64,000 nucleotides of DNA. Origin: Lucifuga dentata (taxonomy: Eukaryota > Chordata > Actinopteri > Ophidiiformes > Bythitidae). The stretch lies in assembly GCA_014773175.1 (NCBI GenBank), contig VXCM01001566.1, positions 1 to 64,000 on the forward strand, written 5' to 3'. The notes under the pieces were generated by a model. The model did no database searches and had not been told where the DNA came from. It worked only from the letters and a program-made list of their open reading frames with translations. A program made the position numbers and the translations under genes. Shown piece after piece: positions 49,801 to 63,150 of the stretch; position 1 is the first letter of the stretch, and each line of letters starts with the position of its first letter.

Positions 49801-51029
49801 GCAGCTGTATTATTACCACTCCTCATCAGGACACTGTCAGAGCAAAACAGTTCATCATCACGCAAAAGCACTGGCAACTGAAAAATGCACACACACACAC
49901 ACAATGTGCACATAGATGTCATCATTATTGGTGGGATTCTAACAGGAAAATGACTGTTCCAGTTATATATGAGCAGAAATTTGAATGTCGTTGAAGGCAT
50001 CATCAGAATAGAAATGGAGTGGAGGAGGTTTACACAGAGTTGATGGTCTGCATCAGGATGAGGTTTCACTGTGGTCAGTTGAAGCAGCTGGCATCATGGA
50101 AACCTGATACTAACCTAATATCCTGTTATTAGCCTAATATCCTGTGTTTCTCTATGTGGTTATCATCATCACCTTTGTTTTCACTTTCCTGCTTGACAGC
50201 AGTGCTTCTCTGTGTTTCGTCAGAGTAATGGAATGGATCCTCCAGCTGGGGATTGTTGCATTACAATGCTTGTGGATGCAGCAGAATAACAGCAAATTTT
50301 TATTTATAGAAACACTGTGTCTAATCATATTAATGGCACAAGAGACTGAATGTGACGAACTTTAATGGTACAAATCGTAGATGTGTTGTTGAGAAAATTG
50401 GCTTAAATTAAATAAAAACCAAAGGAGCTGTTTCTTAATTTCTCATAAACGTGGTAAACATGAATGAAATTGTAACTTATAAGTTACAACAGTCAACAGT
50501 GGGAGGTTCAGGATGCTATGATTTGCTTAAAAAAAATTAATTTATTTTCTCTTAGGTCAACACCTCTTTTTAATAGGTGTAGCCACCTTCTTAACGTTGC
50601 TATGAAACACAGCCTGTTACCTGGACCATAACAATGAATGCATTTTCCACAACATACTAATTAGTTTGTGAAAGATCTAGGTCAGCCTTTATAAGGCCTT
50701 ACCCTGTAATGATACTGTGCTGTGCAGGTTGTTAAAGTATCACAGCTCTAATCTACTAGATAAGCTATATTGTTTGTCAAATGATAATTTTGTCACTACA
50801 TTTAGATCAAGAGCTTGATCATCAGTTGTTATTATATTTTCCAGTGTTGTCTGTCATGGTCTGAGCTGTTCTTCTTGACTGCTAAATTAATTGATGTGGA
50901 AATTGGTTATTGGTATAGGCAACGTGCTAAAATAAAGTCAGCATAAAGGGCTAAAAGAGTGTTGGAGGAGCTGGAAGTTTATCTGACATACTGACCAGAC
51001 CAAACTCTGTTCCTGATCCGATTTATCTT

Positions 51030-51066
<37 letters not shown>

Positions 51067-51094
51067 TCCCTTTCCCTCCCTCTTTCCNTATCTT

Positions 51095-51131
<37 letters not shown>

Positions 51132-54100
51132 TCCCTTTCCCTCCCTCTTTCCCTTAGGGTCTAGATGATGAGGCGATAGTTGACCATGGAAAGACCAGCT
51201 CCACTATTCACACAAACTATGAAAAGGAGGAGTTGGAAAGTGAGTTAAATCAACCCAGACAAAATATTTTTTTTCTTGAACTTACATGTTATATATTTGA
51301 TTTTAAATATTTAGTGATGGAATTGTTTGGGCCTAACCAGCAAGCTTTGGGGGGGAAAGCAGGAACAATTTGTCATTGATCAAATAACAATTATTAATTT
51401 GCATAATAAAGCCTAAAATGTGATTACCATTTTCTATTATGTCATTACAAAATGAACCCTACTTGAACGGTAGTGCTAATTTAGCCTGCATCACACTTTT
51501 TATTTGAATGGTCTCCTGTATTATTTTGTGTAACATCTTTGGAGAGACGAGTGTGATCACAGCAGGAAGATTTGCACATGATTTGGGCAGCCTCTCTTCA
51601 TCCCCAGCATGTGATGGCGGCTATAAATGAGAAACAAGAAGAACAGGTTTAAGTACTTTTAAACCGATCATGTGAAAGCAGCTTATGGGCGCGTTAATTC
51701 ATTATTCATGGAGCACAGGTAGCGTCATACCAAACTCATGTTGCATTACGAGGTATTAGTCTTGTTTGAGATTTTGTAGCCACGACTAGTCATACATACA
51801 TATGACAATTGGTATAATTGGGTATTAGGTGATTATGGATAACTATTTTTCTATCATGCATGACAACTGTGCCTGTTTTAATGCATATTGCTGAAATCAC
51901 ACATCGTTTTAGCCATGACTGATGTGTGCAGGTTTTTCCCCTGAGGAGGGAGAGTGAAACATTTAAGGATGTCGGTAGATTCACAGATAGAGGAGGTAGT
52001 AGCATTGCTAATGTTATTAGCACTACAATGTATCCCTCAGCTTTTACTTTCTGTCCTTATGCTCACATCTTCATCCCTTGCTTATCTGAGTCCACTGCAC
52101 TCCACATCCTCTCATGACATTTTTATTTATTCCAACTCTCTCCTTTTGTGAAACCCCTGGAGACCTCCGCTTGTCTGTCCAACTATCTTTTCCATTATGA
52201 TATTCATCTTCTGCCTCTCTTATCCTGTTTTCCTCTTTCTGTCTTTTTTTCTCTCCGTCTGCTCAGCTCATGTGTGAGTCTCTTATCCTTTTCCCAGTGC
52301 GGTGCATTGTGTTGTTTTCATTACCTCCTGGGTTTCCTTTGAAATCAAGAGAGATGACTCATCTGTGAAAAAGGACTATTAGCCAAAAAAAAAAAAAAAA
52401 TGNAAAAAAAAAAAAAAAATGTTAGACAAAATTAATGCACTTGCATCTCAGAACACAGCCTCCTGCATGGCAAAAACAATAATGAGGGGAGGTAGAAAGC
52501 ACGTTGGCAGAAAAAGAGGGGTGAAATAGTTAATACTGCTCAAAGTCATTTTGCTTTCCTTCAAGAAGTTTATGCAGGGATTTTACAGGAAAAGGAGAGA
52601 AGGAAGGAGGAGGAGAACTGTATTTCTTCTGGATGTTAGTATGTGTCTTATGTTTAATGTTTTTGTTGTATAAGCTGGGTCATTAGTGGCATTTTGTCAC
52701 TGCTATTATAGGTTTAAATTTGGACTTTACACTTTTTTTCGCAGCTGACTTATGTTTTTTTTTTTTTTTAANTTTTTTTTTTTTTTTTAATTTCAACATA
52801 ATTTCCAGTTTGAAATTGTCAAGATTGTACCAGTCAGATGTAACAATGTTATAGATGTTACAGAACCTTTATTTCTTTATCTTTAGTTTACCTGATGTTA
52901 ACATTGTGATATTTTTTTTATGGCAACAGCTTTATTTATTTATTTTGTTTGGGGTGAGATTCAAAATATGAGAAAATTTAACTATTATCAACATTGTATG
53001 CAAAATATTAACTATCATCTCACAAACCCAGATATGATTATTTGGTTTGAATATTAAAGAACTGAAATGCCTCCCCCCCCCCCNCCCCCCCCCCCCAGAT
53101 AGACAGTATTTTGTTGACTTTTGAATGTATGACATCGTCAATTTGTTCCTTCCAGTGTAAAATCACTATACAATAAAAATACTATTCATGTTTTCCTCTT
53201 TTTCTTTCTCCTCCCTTTTATTGTTAAAATGCATCTATTAAAAAAAAATCTGTTAAAGGACATTATCTGAACTGGGATTGCATTCTCTTCCTTTCCTCAG
53301 GCCACAGGGCAGTTTACACTGGTGTCCACGTTCCTCTTGGCAGAGAAAGCAGGCGCAGGCATCGCCACCGAGGACACAAACATCACAGAAAGAAAAAAGA
53401 GAAAGACTCTGAGGAGGGGAAAGAAGACGGCAGAGAGTCGCCTGCTAACGGTTGGAAACTATTTCTTTGTTAAAACACCACTTGAAAAATATCTCTTATG
53501 TCACCACTCTTAGCCCCCCACACCACTGTTTTCTCTTTTTCTATTACACAGTTTGTTAGTGTTAATGTCGACTGTTCATGGCCTGTGACTGTGTTTATTA
53601 ATACACTCACTGGGCCTGCTGTCTCAGATATTAAACAGAAACCCTCCGACAATCCACAACAGAAGACTACATAACTTGGTCTCTATGTAGTTTATTTCCT
53701 TTTATTGAGAAGATTTTTCTGTTCCTTCTGTTTAACAGTACAAAGAGATTTCCAACCATGCAAAAGTCATTCCCATAAATATAGCTATAGTTTTTGCAAG
53801 TGTAATATGTGTATGTTTTTTTTTTTTCCCAGTATGATATTTCAAAAGACACTGTCCTCATCTACACAGTTGGACTTAAATGACCGTCTGTGACCCAAAT
53901 ATAATTAAAAGGATCCACCCGCTACCAGAGTTATAACCATGACTGCAAGCTTGAAAACACTTCCAAATTGATTGCGAGATCTTTTAATACACAGACTAAC
54001 ACCAGACAACAACTACAGTAAATATCAGGTACTCATGTGTCGTGATACTCTGAAAGGATAATTTACATCTCTGATGTTCTTAAGAATCTATTTCTGTTTT

Positions 54101-57100
54101 CCCTCTTGGTCCATAAGTCCTGATATATATTCCCTCTGATTCAGACAGACATGAAAAGTAGATGCCTGGAAAGTGTTCCAAGTATTCATTATTCTCTTTT
54201 TCACGCTTTACCTCAAATGATCTTTCTTTCAACCCTGAAGATGATATCTCACAGTTTCACAAGACATTAGTGCAATCACTCTGGTCAACCAACACACACT
54301 CAGAATTTAGTTTGTTGCTATGTCCCATGTACTTGCATTCTATTCTGATTTGATATACTTCTGTGGACATTCATGTACCCCCATGGTTCCCCAAAAGAGT
54401 ACAACATCACCAGAGCAGCTTACACCAAAATTGTTTAACTTTACTATTGAGTGTTTCATATGACAGTATCCATCTAAAAGCAAACAGCTTCTAGAGCTTC
54501 TGTAAAATGACCTCTGACCTCTGCACACATTGTCCAGACACCCCATCCCAGCGGGTCCAGTTCATCTTGGGTACAGAAGACGATGATGGAGAGCATGCCT
54601 CCCATGACCTCTTCACTGAACTGCACGAGCTCTCCTTCAGAGACGGCAGCACCACTGAGTGGAAGGAGACCGCCAGGTCAGGAAGCAAGTCAAACGGGAA
54701 CAGCGTGACAACAGCAACATAAAGTGAAAGGCTGGTGTTTGCCACCGAAATTACAGCTCTCTGAATTTGACTTTTAAAAAGCGACTCGTGAATTAAATGA
54801 GCTGGAATTTAGCGTTTTATTTCTGCACCATTATACAGGATCAGTAAAGGTACAGATCTGTAGTATGAGTCATTCAATTTGCAGCACCACAGTATGTGCT
54901 CTGAAAAAAAGTAAAAAGGAAAACTGGGGTGTGTGGGCAGGAATAATGTTTTTACCCTCAGTGCCCTTGAACTATAATACAACTGATATTATGTAAATTC
55001 CAAGTTGTGTGTGTGTGTGTGTGTTGACATACAGATGGCTGAAGTTTGAGGAGGATGTGGAAGATGGTGGGGAACGGTGGAGTAAACCCTATGTGGCCAC
55101 GCTGTCACTACATAGCTTACGCACACTACGTAGCTGGATACTCAACGGCACAGTCCTGCTGGATATGAGGGCCAACAGTATTGAGGAAATTGCTGGTGAA
55201 TTTTAGATAAATCACTTACATATACATATCAGCATCATATTCATATTTTCTTTATTTTGTTATCTCTTTTGTGTTGCCTATATATTATTGCTGTGAAGAC
55301 ATGAAAGAAATAAAGCAGATTATTATTTTTGTTACTATGTTAGCATACACAAGTGTAATTTGCAGTTGTCCATGTATAACTTAATTTTCTCAACATGTGT
55401 GCATGCGTGTGTGTGTGTGTGTGTGTGTATGTGTGTGTATGTGTGTGTGGTTTACTCAGACATGGTGATAGACAGCATGGTGGCATCAGGCCAGTTGAAG
55501 GAGGACCTGCGCGACAAGGTACGGGAAGCCATGCTGAAGAAACACCACCACCAGAGTGAGAGAAAGCTCAGCAATCGCATCCCTCTGGTGCGCTCCATTG
55601 CTGACATAGGCAAGAAACATTCTGACCCACTCTTGCTTGAAAGAAACGGTGAGATCCCACGATGCGCTCGCATTTCTTTTTCTTAGCATCACCCGCCCTT
55701 GGGGGAACTGTTGCTAAAAATTCAATGTTCAAATCCCTCAATGCCAGCGTAGAAGGTGGATGGTAAAAGTGAGTAGAATCTGGAGGATGAACACTATTGA
55801 AGTAATCGGTCCCCTCAGTGAAAGAGAAATCTGGGTGCTAATGATTGTTCTAACCTGCTATGGCTAGCCTGGCTTGGGGTTTGAATTAATTGTTTTCACT
55901 ACTTAGGGTGACATTAAAGAAGCAATGCTTTACTGCCTTGCAACTGAAATTAGCATTATGGTTGTTTTTTTTTTTTTTTTTTTTGGACTGGGCATGGCTA
56001 CAGTGTGTCTTGCGTATGTATGGCGTGCATTTTAAGATCTCGAGCGCCAGTCTGGCGCTCGAGGTTTCTAGAGGTTTCTAGGTTTCTAGAATGAAAGAAA
56101 TATAACTTTCTCCCTTTCTGTGCCTGTGGGTCTGATTGCATTTACGAATCATTACTTTTGAAAATGGTCAAAATGATATACAGTATGTCATATTTATGTG
56201 TTAGTGGTGGATATCAATTCTGCAGTGTGAAAGATGCTGAGTGTCCTGTGTGAAATTAGTATGGTATGATTTCTTAGTGGTGTTTTTGCAGTAAAGCACG
56301 TCTGCTTTCAGCGCGCTGGTATTGTGCTAGCTCATCCTCTCCTGCATGCCTCTGAACTCAAGTTTTGTCATGATTCAGTGATGGTGCGTGATTGGTTGGT
56401 TTGAAGTTGAATGAGAGAAGTTGTTTGACCTTTGTGGAGAGCTTACCTACATTGCCCACCGAACCATGCTTTTCTCTTCGATTTATGCACGCACGTACCT
56501 CTTGAACTGCAGCTCTGCTTGCTGTTCACTCCTCCTGGCTGTGCTTCCTTCAGATGCCATCTTTGTGATGTACTATTACTTCATATGATTTTTTTCCTTT
56601 CTGCTCCATCCTTCTTTTCTCTTCCTCCTTCTCCTTTCCCTCTTTATCATTGTCTCCTCTGTTAGGAGAGGGCCTGTCCTCTTCCCGTCTCTCTCTCCAG
56701 AAGCCCGGGACAGCCTCCTCTCTCACCAACCTGTCCCAGAGGTGCGAGTCCCGAGTCTCCGTCCTGCTCAACCATCTTCTGCCCTCTTCTTCCTCCAACA
56801 CTGGGTATTCCCCAGGCCCCTCGCCCTTCACTACCCCTCAAAACACCCCCACTTCTTTCCGACGCTCTTCTCACCTCCCGTATACCCCTGGCTCAGGCCT
56901 TGGCCCCCAAGGCATCCCAGAGGTGGTGGTATCACCCCCCGAGGATGATGACCTGGCAACCTCTGCAGAAGAAGAGGCAGAAGCACCACAGCTCAGCCGA
57001 CGACGAACATCCTTGGCATCCCATGGCCTCGATCTGCTGCCCTCAGAAGGCAAATATCTGTGTAGCCTGCCAGTGTGAGTCACGGCTTGAACAGAGAACA

Positions 57101-58393
57101 CTAGCACTAGCATGATGGGTCTGCTCCCCGCTAATTTCTAACACACCAACTCTGCAGCCATCTCATCAATAACCTCACAGCAAGGCTCAATCACTCTGAC
57201 GCTTTTCCCACTGTATTTACCCACAAGTTGCTGATGCCACCCTCCTCTCAGCCTCATAATTCTTGCTTCTCCTCACTTTGCTATATTTCTATACATTCTG
57301 CTGATTTATTCTTGTTCTGCTAATATCTAACTCTGCCTCACTACCCTCTCAACACTGCCAAATATACTACTTTTTTCCCCTCAAACTTCAGCCTCCCCAC
57401 ACATTTTCATTAAGACCTACCTCAGCATCTGTGCCTTGCTTGGTCCTGTCAATTTTACACCTTCTTCAGTGGGGTTGCATGGCTGCCTTCCAAAAGGTTT
57501 TGTTTGTAAGGTGGCTATCACATACTGCATCGTGTGACTTTGTCTTTCATGTTTGTTTGCCAAGTTTAACTATACCCCCGTGTCACTTATTTTGGTCAAA
57601 GCATTACACATAAGAAATGTTATTAGAGACGTCCCAATCCTGAAACATTCATTATTGAGTATTTCAGTTATTGAGCTCTGATCAGATATTATATCATAGA
57701 AAGGTTGCACATTGAAAGTCAATCCAATTTTTATATGAACGTTTTGACAGTTTGGCACTAGGAAATATAGCTGGCATCGCAACTTTTTGTGATGTTTTCG
57801 GTAGTATTTGGTTTATTGTCCCATAATATCAGTGAGACTGTGAGGATATGCTGTGGCCAGACGGCTTGGATAAGATTCAGACAGCCTTTCTTCATCCCAA
57901 ACTGGCATATCCTGAGCACAATAGGACTGAAGGAAAGGAATAGAAGACACTGTCACGTCAGTTTTACAATAAATAAATAAAAATTTTAAAAAAATTGACC
58001 CAGGTATTAATCTTTTAGACAGGTTTGGGACTTCCATACTGTACCTGTTGTTATAACTTTCTGGTTTTGATATGGCGTGTGTGTTTTAGAAACTCTTAAC
58101 TCCTAAATCCCTCCAGATATATGTGTGTGAATGTCCCATTTTGAGCACAGAGATAAAAATATCGTGTGTAACTTGTGATTTTTTTCCAGTGCATCATTTG
58201 GCATCCATGTTCTTCATCAGTTCCTACATATAAACATTCTTTTACCTGATTAAGATTCTAGTACGTGTGTGACAGCAGCAAGCCTAAATATAAGCCTGAG
58301 AGCAGGCTGAGTGCTGTCACATGCTATCATGTTGGCATCTGCAGTGACTTTGTGTTCTTCCCAAACCCATTCTTGGGCCTTTATTTATAGACC

Positions 58394-58428
<35 letters not shown>

Positions 58429-61400
58429 CATGCGTGTGTGTGTGCGTCATGGGTCATTAGACTCTATGACCGCTATGTTGGAATTGAAACAAAATGTTTG
58501 GAGTGGTCTTCTTATAGATGGTAAGTCTCTGAAATTTACTCCCTCTAAGGCAGATGTACAGTTTTACCCAAGAGGCAAACTTCTGCAGATAAGTGTGTGT
58601 GTGGGTAATTCAGAGATTTTCCAGCTTTCATTGCATTTACTGATGTTTAATCCAGTATCTAGCCCTGTGCTACAAGTCCCAAGTAGGAGTCAGTGGACAA
58701 TGTAAATTTCTTTTTTTTTTTCTTGTTTTTTTTTTTTTTTACTTTTTGTGTGCATATGAATGAGGCAGAGCTGTGACACTGAGCATTCGTGAGCTTAGTG
58801 TGAACGAAGTGCATTTGAAGACGCAATTTAAAATAATCCCTCCCTTATTCCAAGTGGCTTTTTTGATTATGCTCCTGTTTGCCAGTCACACCTACCTACC
58901 CACCATCCACTGCGTTAACTCCACGTTAATGGGTGTGGATCACACACGAAGCCACATGCTGGAAATCGGGCGGCGTATAAAAGTGACTTGGGGTTTATTG
59001 CAGATGTGAATATGTTCATGTACATTACATGTGGAAAATGGGGGAAAAAAAAAAAAAAAAANAAAAAAAAAAAAAAAAACTGGTAAAAGAAGTTTAACTC
59101 AACAGTTTCATTTCATATCCCACTCTCATTGTCACCTCAAGTGCTAGCGTTTCCTGTATCCTGTATGCCTCAAATCAAAGAATATGTTGAAGTGTGCAGC
59201 TAATTAAATTTTAATTGAAATGTGATGCTGAAGGCCAAGGGAAGTCATGCACATTGGACACCTTCACTGGCCTTTATCTTAAGTCTAATAAACTAATGCT
59301 AAAAAGGCCAAACTCAAGTGCCAGAATAATGAGCTCAAAAGATGAGCAGCAATCCCTAACAACACTTTGTGAAATATACTCCCCTGTGGAGACTCATTAC
59401 ATTCTTGCAGTTCTGTTCCAAATAATCAAATTTAGAAAGTAATGGTTACCATGGAAGTAGAAAGTAATTTGTTCTATTGCAGCCAAATGGTAAAATGTTA
59501 AACAGTATCTCAAATTGTCAGACTTTTATATTATTTTGTTCTTATCTGCTTGGTTGCCTTCAGTTTAAGCTATGGATCACCGGAAAACAGTTATACCCAA
59601 CTGCATTTCCCCACAATTATGAGCACTCTGGTGTTCATCTAGCTGTTGAATTGATCTGATTTAGACCTGGGATAAGAGCAATGCACTGTCTATCAAGATA
59701 AGGAATACCAGCTGATCTTACTTATATTTGCTACACTTGAAAAATATAATTTAAAAGTATAAGTAAATAAATCACAAATGTTCTTTAACGATGAAGCACA
59801 AAATTATTCTCAACCAGTCTCTGCCTCCCAAGTGCTCTTTTTAAATACTCACAAAACTGACAATTCCCATTGCTGTCTCCTCTTTTCTCTTCTCCCGCCC
59901 CCTACCCTCCCACCCCAGGACCACTGGTGTCTCCAAACTCTGTTCCAAACAACCTAGATGGTAGCAAATCAGTGGAGAGGAGGCCGTCCAAAGCAGGGGT
60001 CAGTAGAGAAAGCAGCAGTGTTGACTTCAACAAGGTAACCTAAGCATAGTGTTGAGCAAGGAAACATCATGGTGGAAGGGCCCATCACTCCATCAGTATT
60101 TATGCTTAGTTTCTGGATTTCTGCAGACATTTCAGCAAGCTGTGTTGCAAAACTGCCTGTACAAGAGCCACCATCACATACTCACTGGCTCTTCAGAGTT
60201 CAAGAAGAGGCATCTTCTGTCATTCCGTCCTTGCTTTCAGCTCTACCAGACAGAATTGATCATCAAAATAGAAGGCTGATTTAGTTATGTAACTGTGTTT
60301 GGTTTGGAAAATTCTGCTCTCTCTCATGGCCTTCATCCATCCACTTTTTTCATTCCCTTGTCCATGAAATAAAAAGGCTGGCAGCCATAAGTAGTTATCA
60401 TTATAAACCAACTAAAACAAGCTCTAGTGTTTATGAGTCAAAGAAAGAGGGTTGAAGTTAGTCTTTACGGGAATGAAGAAATTTGTTGCCATCCTCAGGG
60501 CCGTATTTGGCATAGCACGAGAGCACAGATGGGTTCATGTGTTTACAAAAAATATCGTAGGAATCTTAACAATGGAGAGTCTTTGGTTAGTACCTTATAG
60601 ATCTTCACGGAGCCACTACCTTTCTATGTCTGTTATTCTTTCTCATGACATCCAAACCTGCTGCCATCCCCAATATCCTGCTTCTTAATCTGTGTTTGCA
60701 CATCATTCAGTCCCACAATACTTGTTTTTTTTTTCTGCATCTTTTCTCTAGTTATATAATTCCTCATTTTTCACTGGTTTCAGGTGGACATGAATTTCAT
60801 GAAGAAGATCCCTCCTGGCGCTGAAGCTTCCAATGTGCTGGTGGGTGAAGTGGACTTCCTGGAGAAGCCTATAATCGCCTTTGTACGACTATCCCCTGCA
60901 GTACTTATTACTGGGCTCACTGAGGTACCTGTGCCCACAAGGTACAGTAATTAAAGGTTAAACTGTAACTAATTCTTTGAAAAAGGAGCTGTTTCAAGTA
61001 AATTGCCAAGTCAATTTGTTCTCTAAAGCTCTAGTTATACAGGACTAGCTTTTCCTGAAAAACTCCTGTGATTAGTAAAATTTACAGAGGTTGCCTGTAT
61101 CTATAATTCTGTGAGAATTTGCAGTTACCACTGTAGTCTTGTGATTCGTAAACTTATTGCTCTTCATGGGGTATTTTATGATGATGTGTCTTGTCCAAAG
61201 GTTTCTCTTCTTGCTTTTGGGTCCCCATGGAAAAGGGCCTCAGTACCATGAGATTGGCAGATCCATGGCCACGCTCATGACAGATGAGGTGAGAAAAGGA
61301 ATGATGTGCAATGTGGATGATAAACTATGCACACAAGTTCACATTCGTGCATATAATTTGAGATTTCACAGTCTTAAATATTTATTTTTTTTTAAATCAG

Positions 61401-63110
61401 CTTTGAGACTGATTTTTTTTTTCCTGAAATTTAGGATGTATGCTGGGCTAGTAAATTTTGTTTGATTTGTTGCCCTCTCCTTCAGCGTTAGGTCAATTAG
61501 GCCTTGATGTCAGCAATTAAACATGTCTTTGGAGAGATTTTTGATAACTCCTGATAATATTCATTATGGCTTTGTAGATTTTCCATGATGTGGCATATAA
61601 GGCCAAAGACAGAACTGATCTTCTCTCTGGGATAGATGAGTTTCTGGATCAAGTGACTGTCCTTCCTCCTGGAGAATGGGACTCCACAATCCGGATTGAG
61701 CCCCCCAAGAATGTCCCATCCCAGGTGAGTCCTTCACTCTGTCATAAACTGTATAACATGTTCTTAGTGCATAATATATACATTATGTAACTGTCAATTG
61801 CTGAAAACTTTGAAGTTCAATATAAACAACACCACTGAATGTAGATATAGCCTTGTAACCTGAAGCCTAGAAGAGCTTTTTAATGGGCTTTTCTGTGCTG
61901 TAGACTGTCCATACCACAATAATCACACTGACAGTGCCCCCCAGTGGACATAGGGCATCACAACAACATGATGAAGGGATTGCATTAACATAGTGATTAT
62001 CATTCTTCGTCCTGGGGAGCCACAGCACATTTTCTACCCACACCTGATTAGCTAAATCAGGTGTATTCAGTCAAACAGGACCTGAGAGGCTCCAACTCTT
62101 GATCATAAGAGCCAGCTGAGATGGAAAATATGCAGCGCTGTGGCTCCTGAGGACCAGGAATGACCACTGTATTAACATATACTTCTAAATTTGATCACTC
62201 GTTTACCTGCAGGTGAAGAGGAAGATGGCACCCCAGCCCAATGGCAATGCTCCTGCTGGAGAGCCAGAAAAGGAAGAGGAGCAGCTTGCAGGACCTGAGC
62301 TGCAGAGGACTGGGAGGTGAGTATGAAAGAGTACCTCTCTGTGGCACTGTGTATGTTGATGATCGGTTTAATAATAGTAAAATTAGATTTTTCACTCGTG
62401 TGTCCCTCCTGATATACATCAAGATACCTTTTGGCGTGTTCTACACCACGGAACATTACATGATTATTTGTGTAGAAATGTTATTATATGACAGTATATG
62501 AATATAATATGCATAAGTAAAAATTTATAACTCCTTAATACACAAAGTTAAGAATTTATAATATCGCTTGCTCCCTACACAAGTATGTTGGTATGTATGT
62601 TGACTTTGAAATATTTGATCATTAAAATGTGTCCTTTCAAACAAAAAGGCAGTGCTTTACCAGAGGCATAACAATAGATAAAAAGCCTTTGAGAAGGAAA
62701 ATAAAATATCTTAGATTACAATAAAGTTAAATAAAATCAAAGTAGTTAAAAAAAAGGATAAAGGAAGACACTGAGCTGTTTAAGTGCATCCTGTGATAAT
62801 GATCAAACAGGCCAAGCACACCTTAGAGACCAAAGGTTTCTGTAAAACCTGACTTTTTTATTTAAATGTTTTTAATTCAGCCTGTGATGTTTCTGATTGC
62901 AGACTGTGGAACAACAGTCTATAATATGTAAAAATCTCCAAAATATAAAGTTTATTTGATTCATCACTACCTTATGTTTGTAATGATACATCCCTATTCT
63001 GCTCTGAACCACGGATGCTGACATTTATGGATAATTCATGCTGAGTCCCTAGAGTCTTGGCCACACAGGAAATAGCATGAGTCTATTTGAGGTCTCAATC
63101 ATCACACCTA

Positions 63111-63150
<40 letters not shown>

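Larger units (their letters stand above)
41648..51157 (+). other. slc4a7: slc4a7 intron 1
   Basis: A 9.5-kb first intron. It contains the predicted second promoter and exon 1b (45209-45387), a forward CTCF-like motif (44535), small inverted repeats, an AAT repeat (46837-46893), a possible dispersed-repeat stretch at about 47640-47990 (CTTTATTATCCCCGAGGGGC resembles fish repeats), a unique block near 48980-49170 with TTTGCATAAT and CATGGCCC motifs that may be regulatory, and a (CT)n tract at the 3' end duplicated around N 51088. The rest is featureless. Confidence 0.7.
54677..56665 (+). other. slc4a7: slc4a7 introns 4 to 6 (non-coding parts)
   Basis: Introns 54677-55034, 55196-55459 and 55649-56665. 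TG repeats sit directly before the exon 5 and exon 6 acceptors. Intron 6 contains a T run (about 55963-55984) and a perfect 12-bp-arm hairpin (56039-56063). Confidence 0.75.

Noticed and set aside
56666..57078. Exon 7 ending at the consensus GTGAGT donor at 57075, or at GT 57062 or 57073
   Set aside because: Each joins exon 8 in a frame with an immediate or early stop codon. Only the phase-1 end at 57049 keeps the known downstream protein open.
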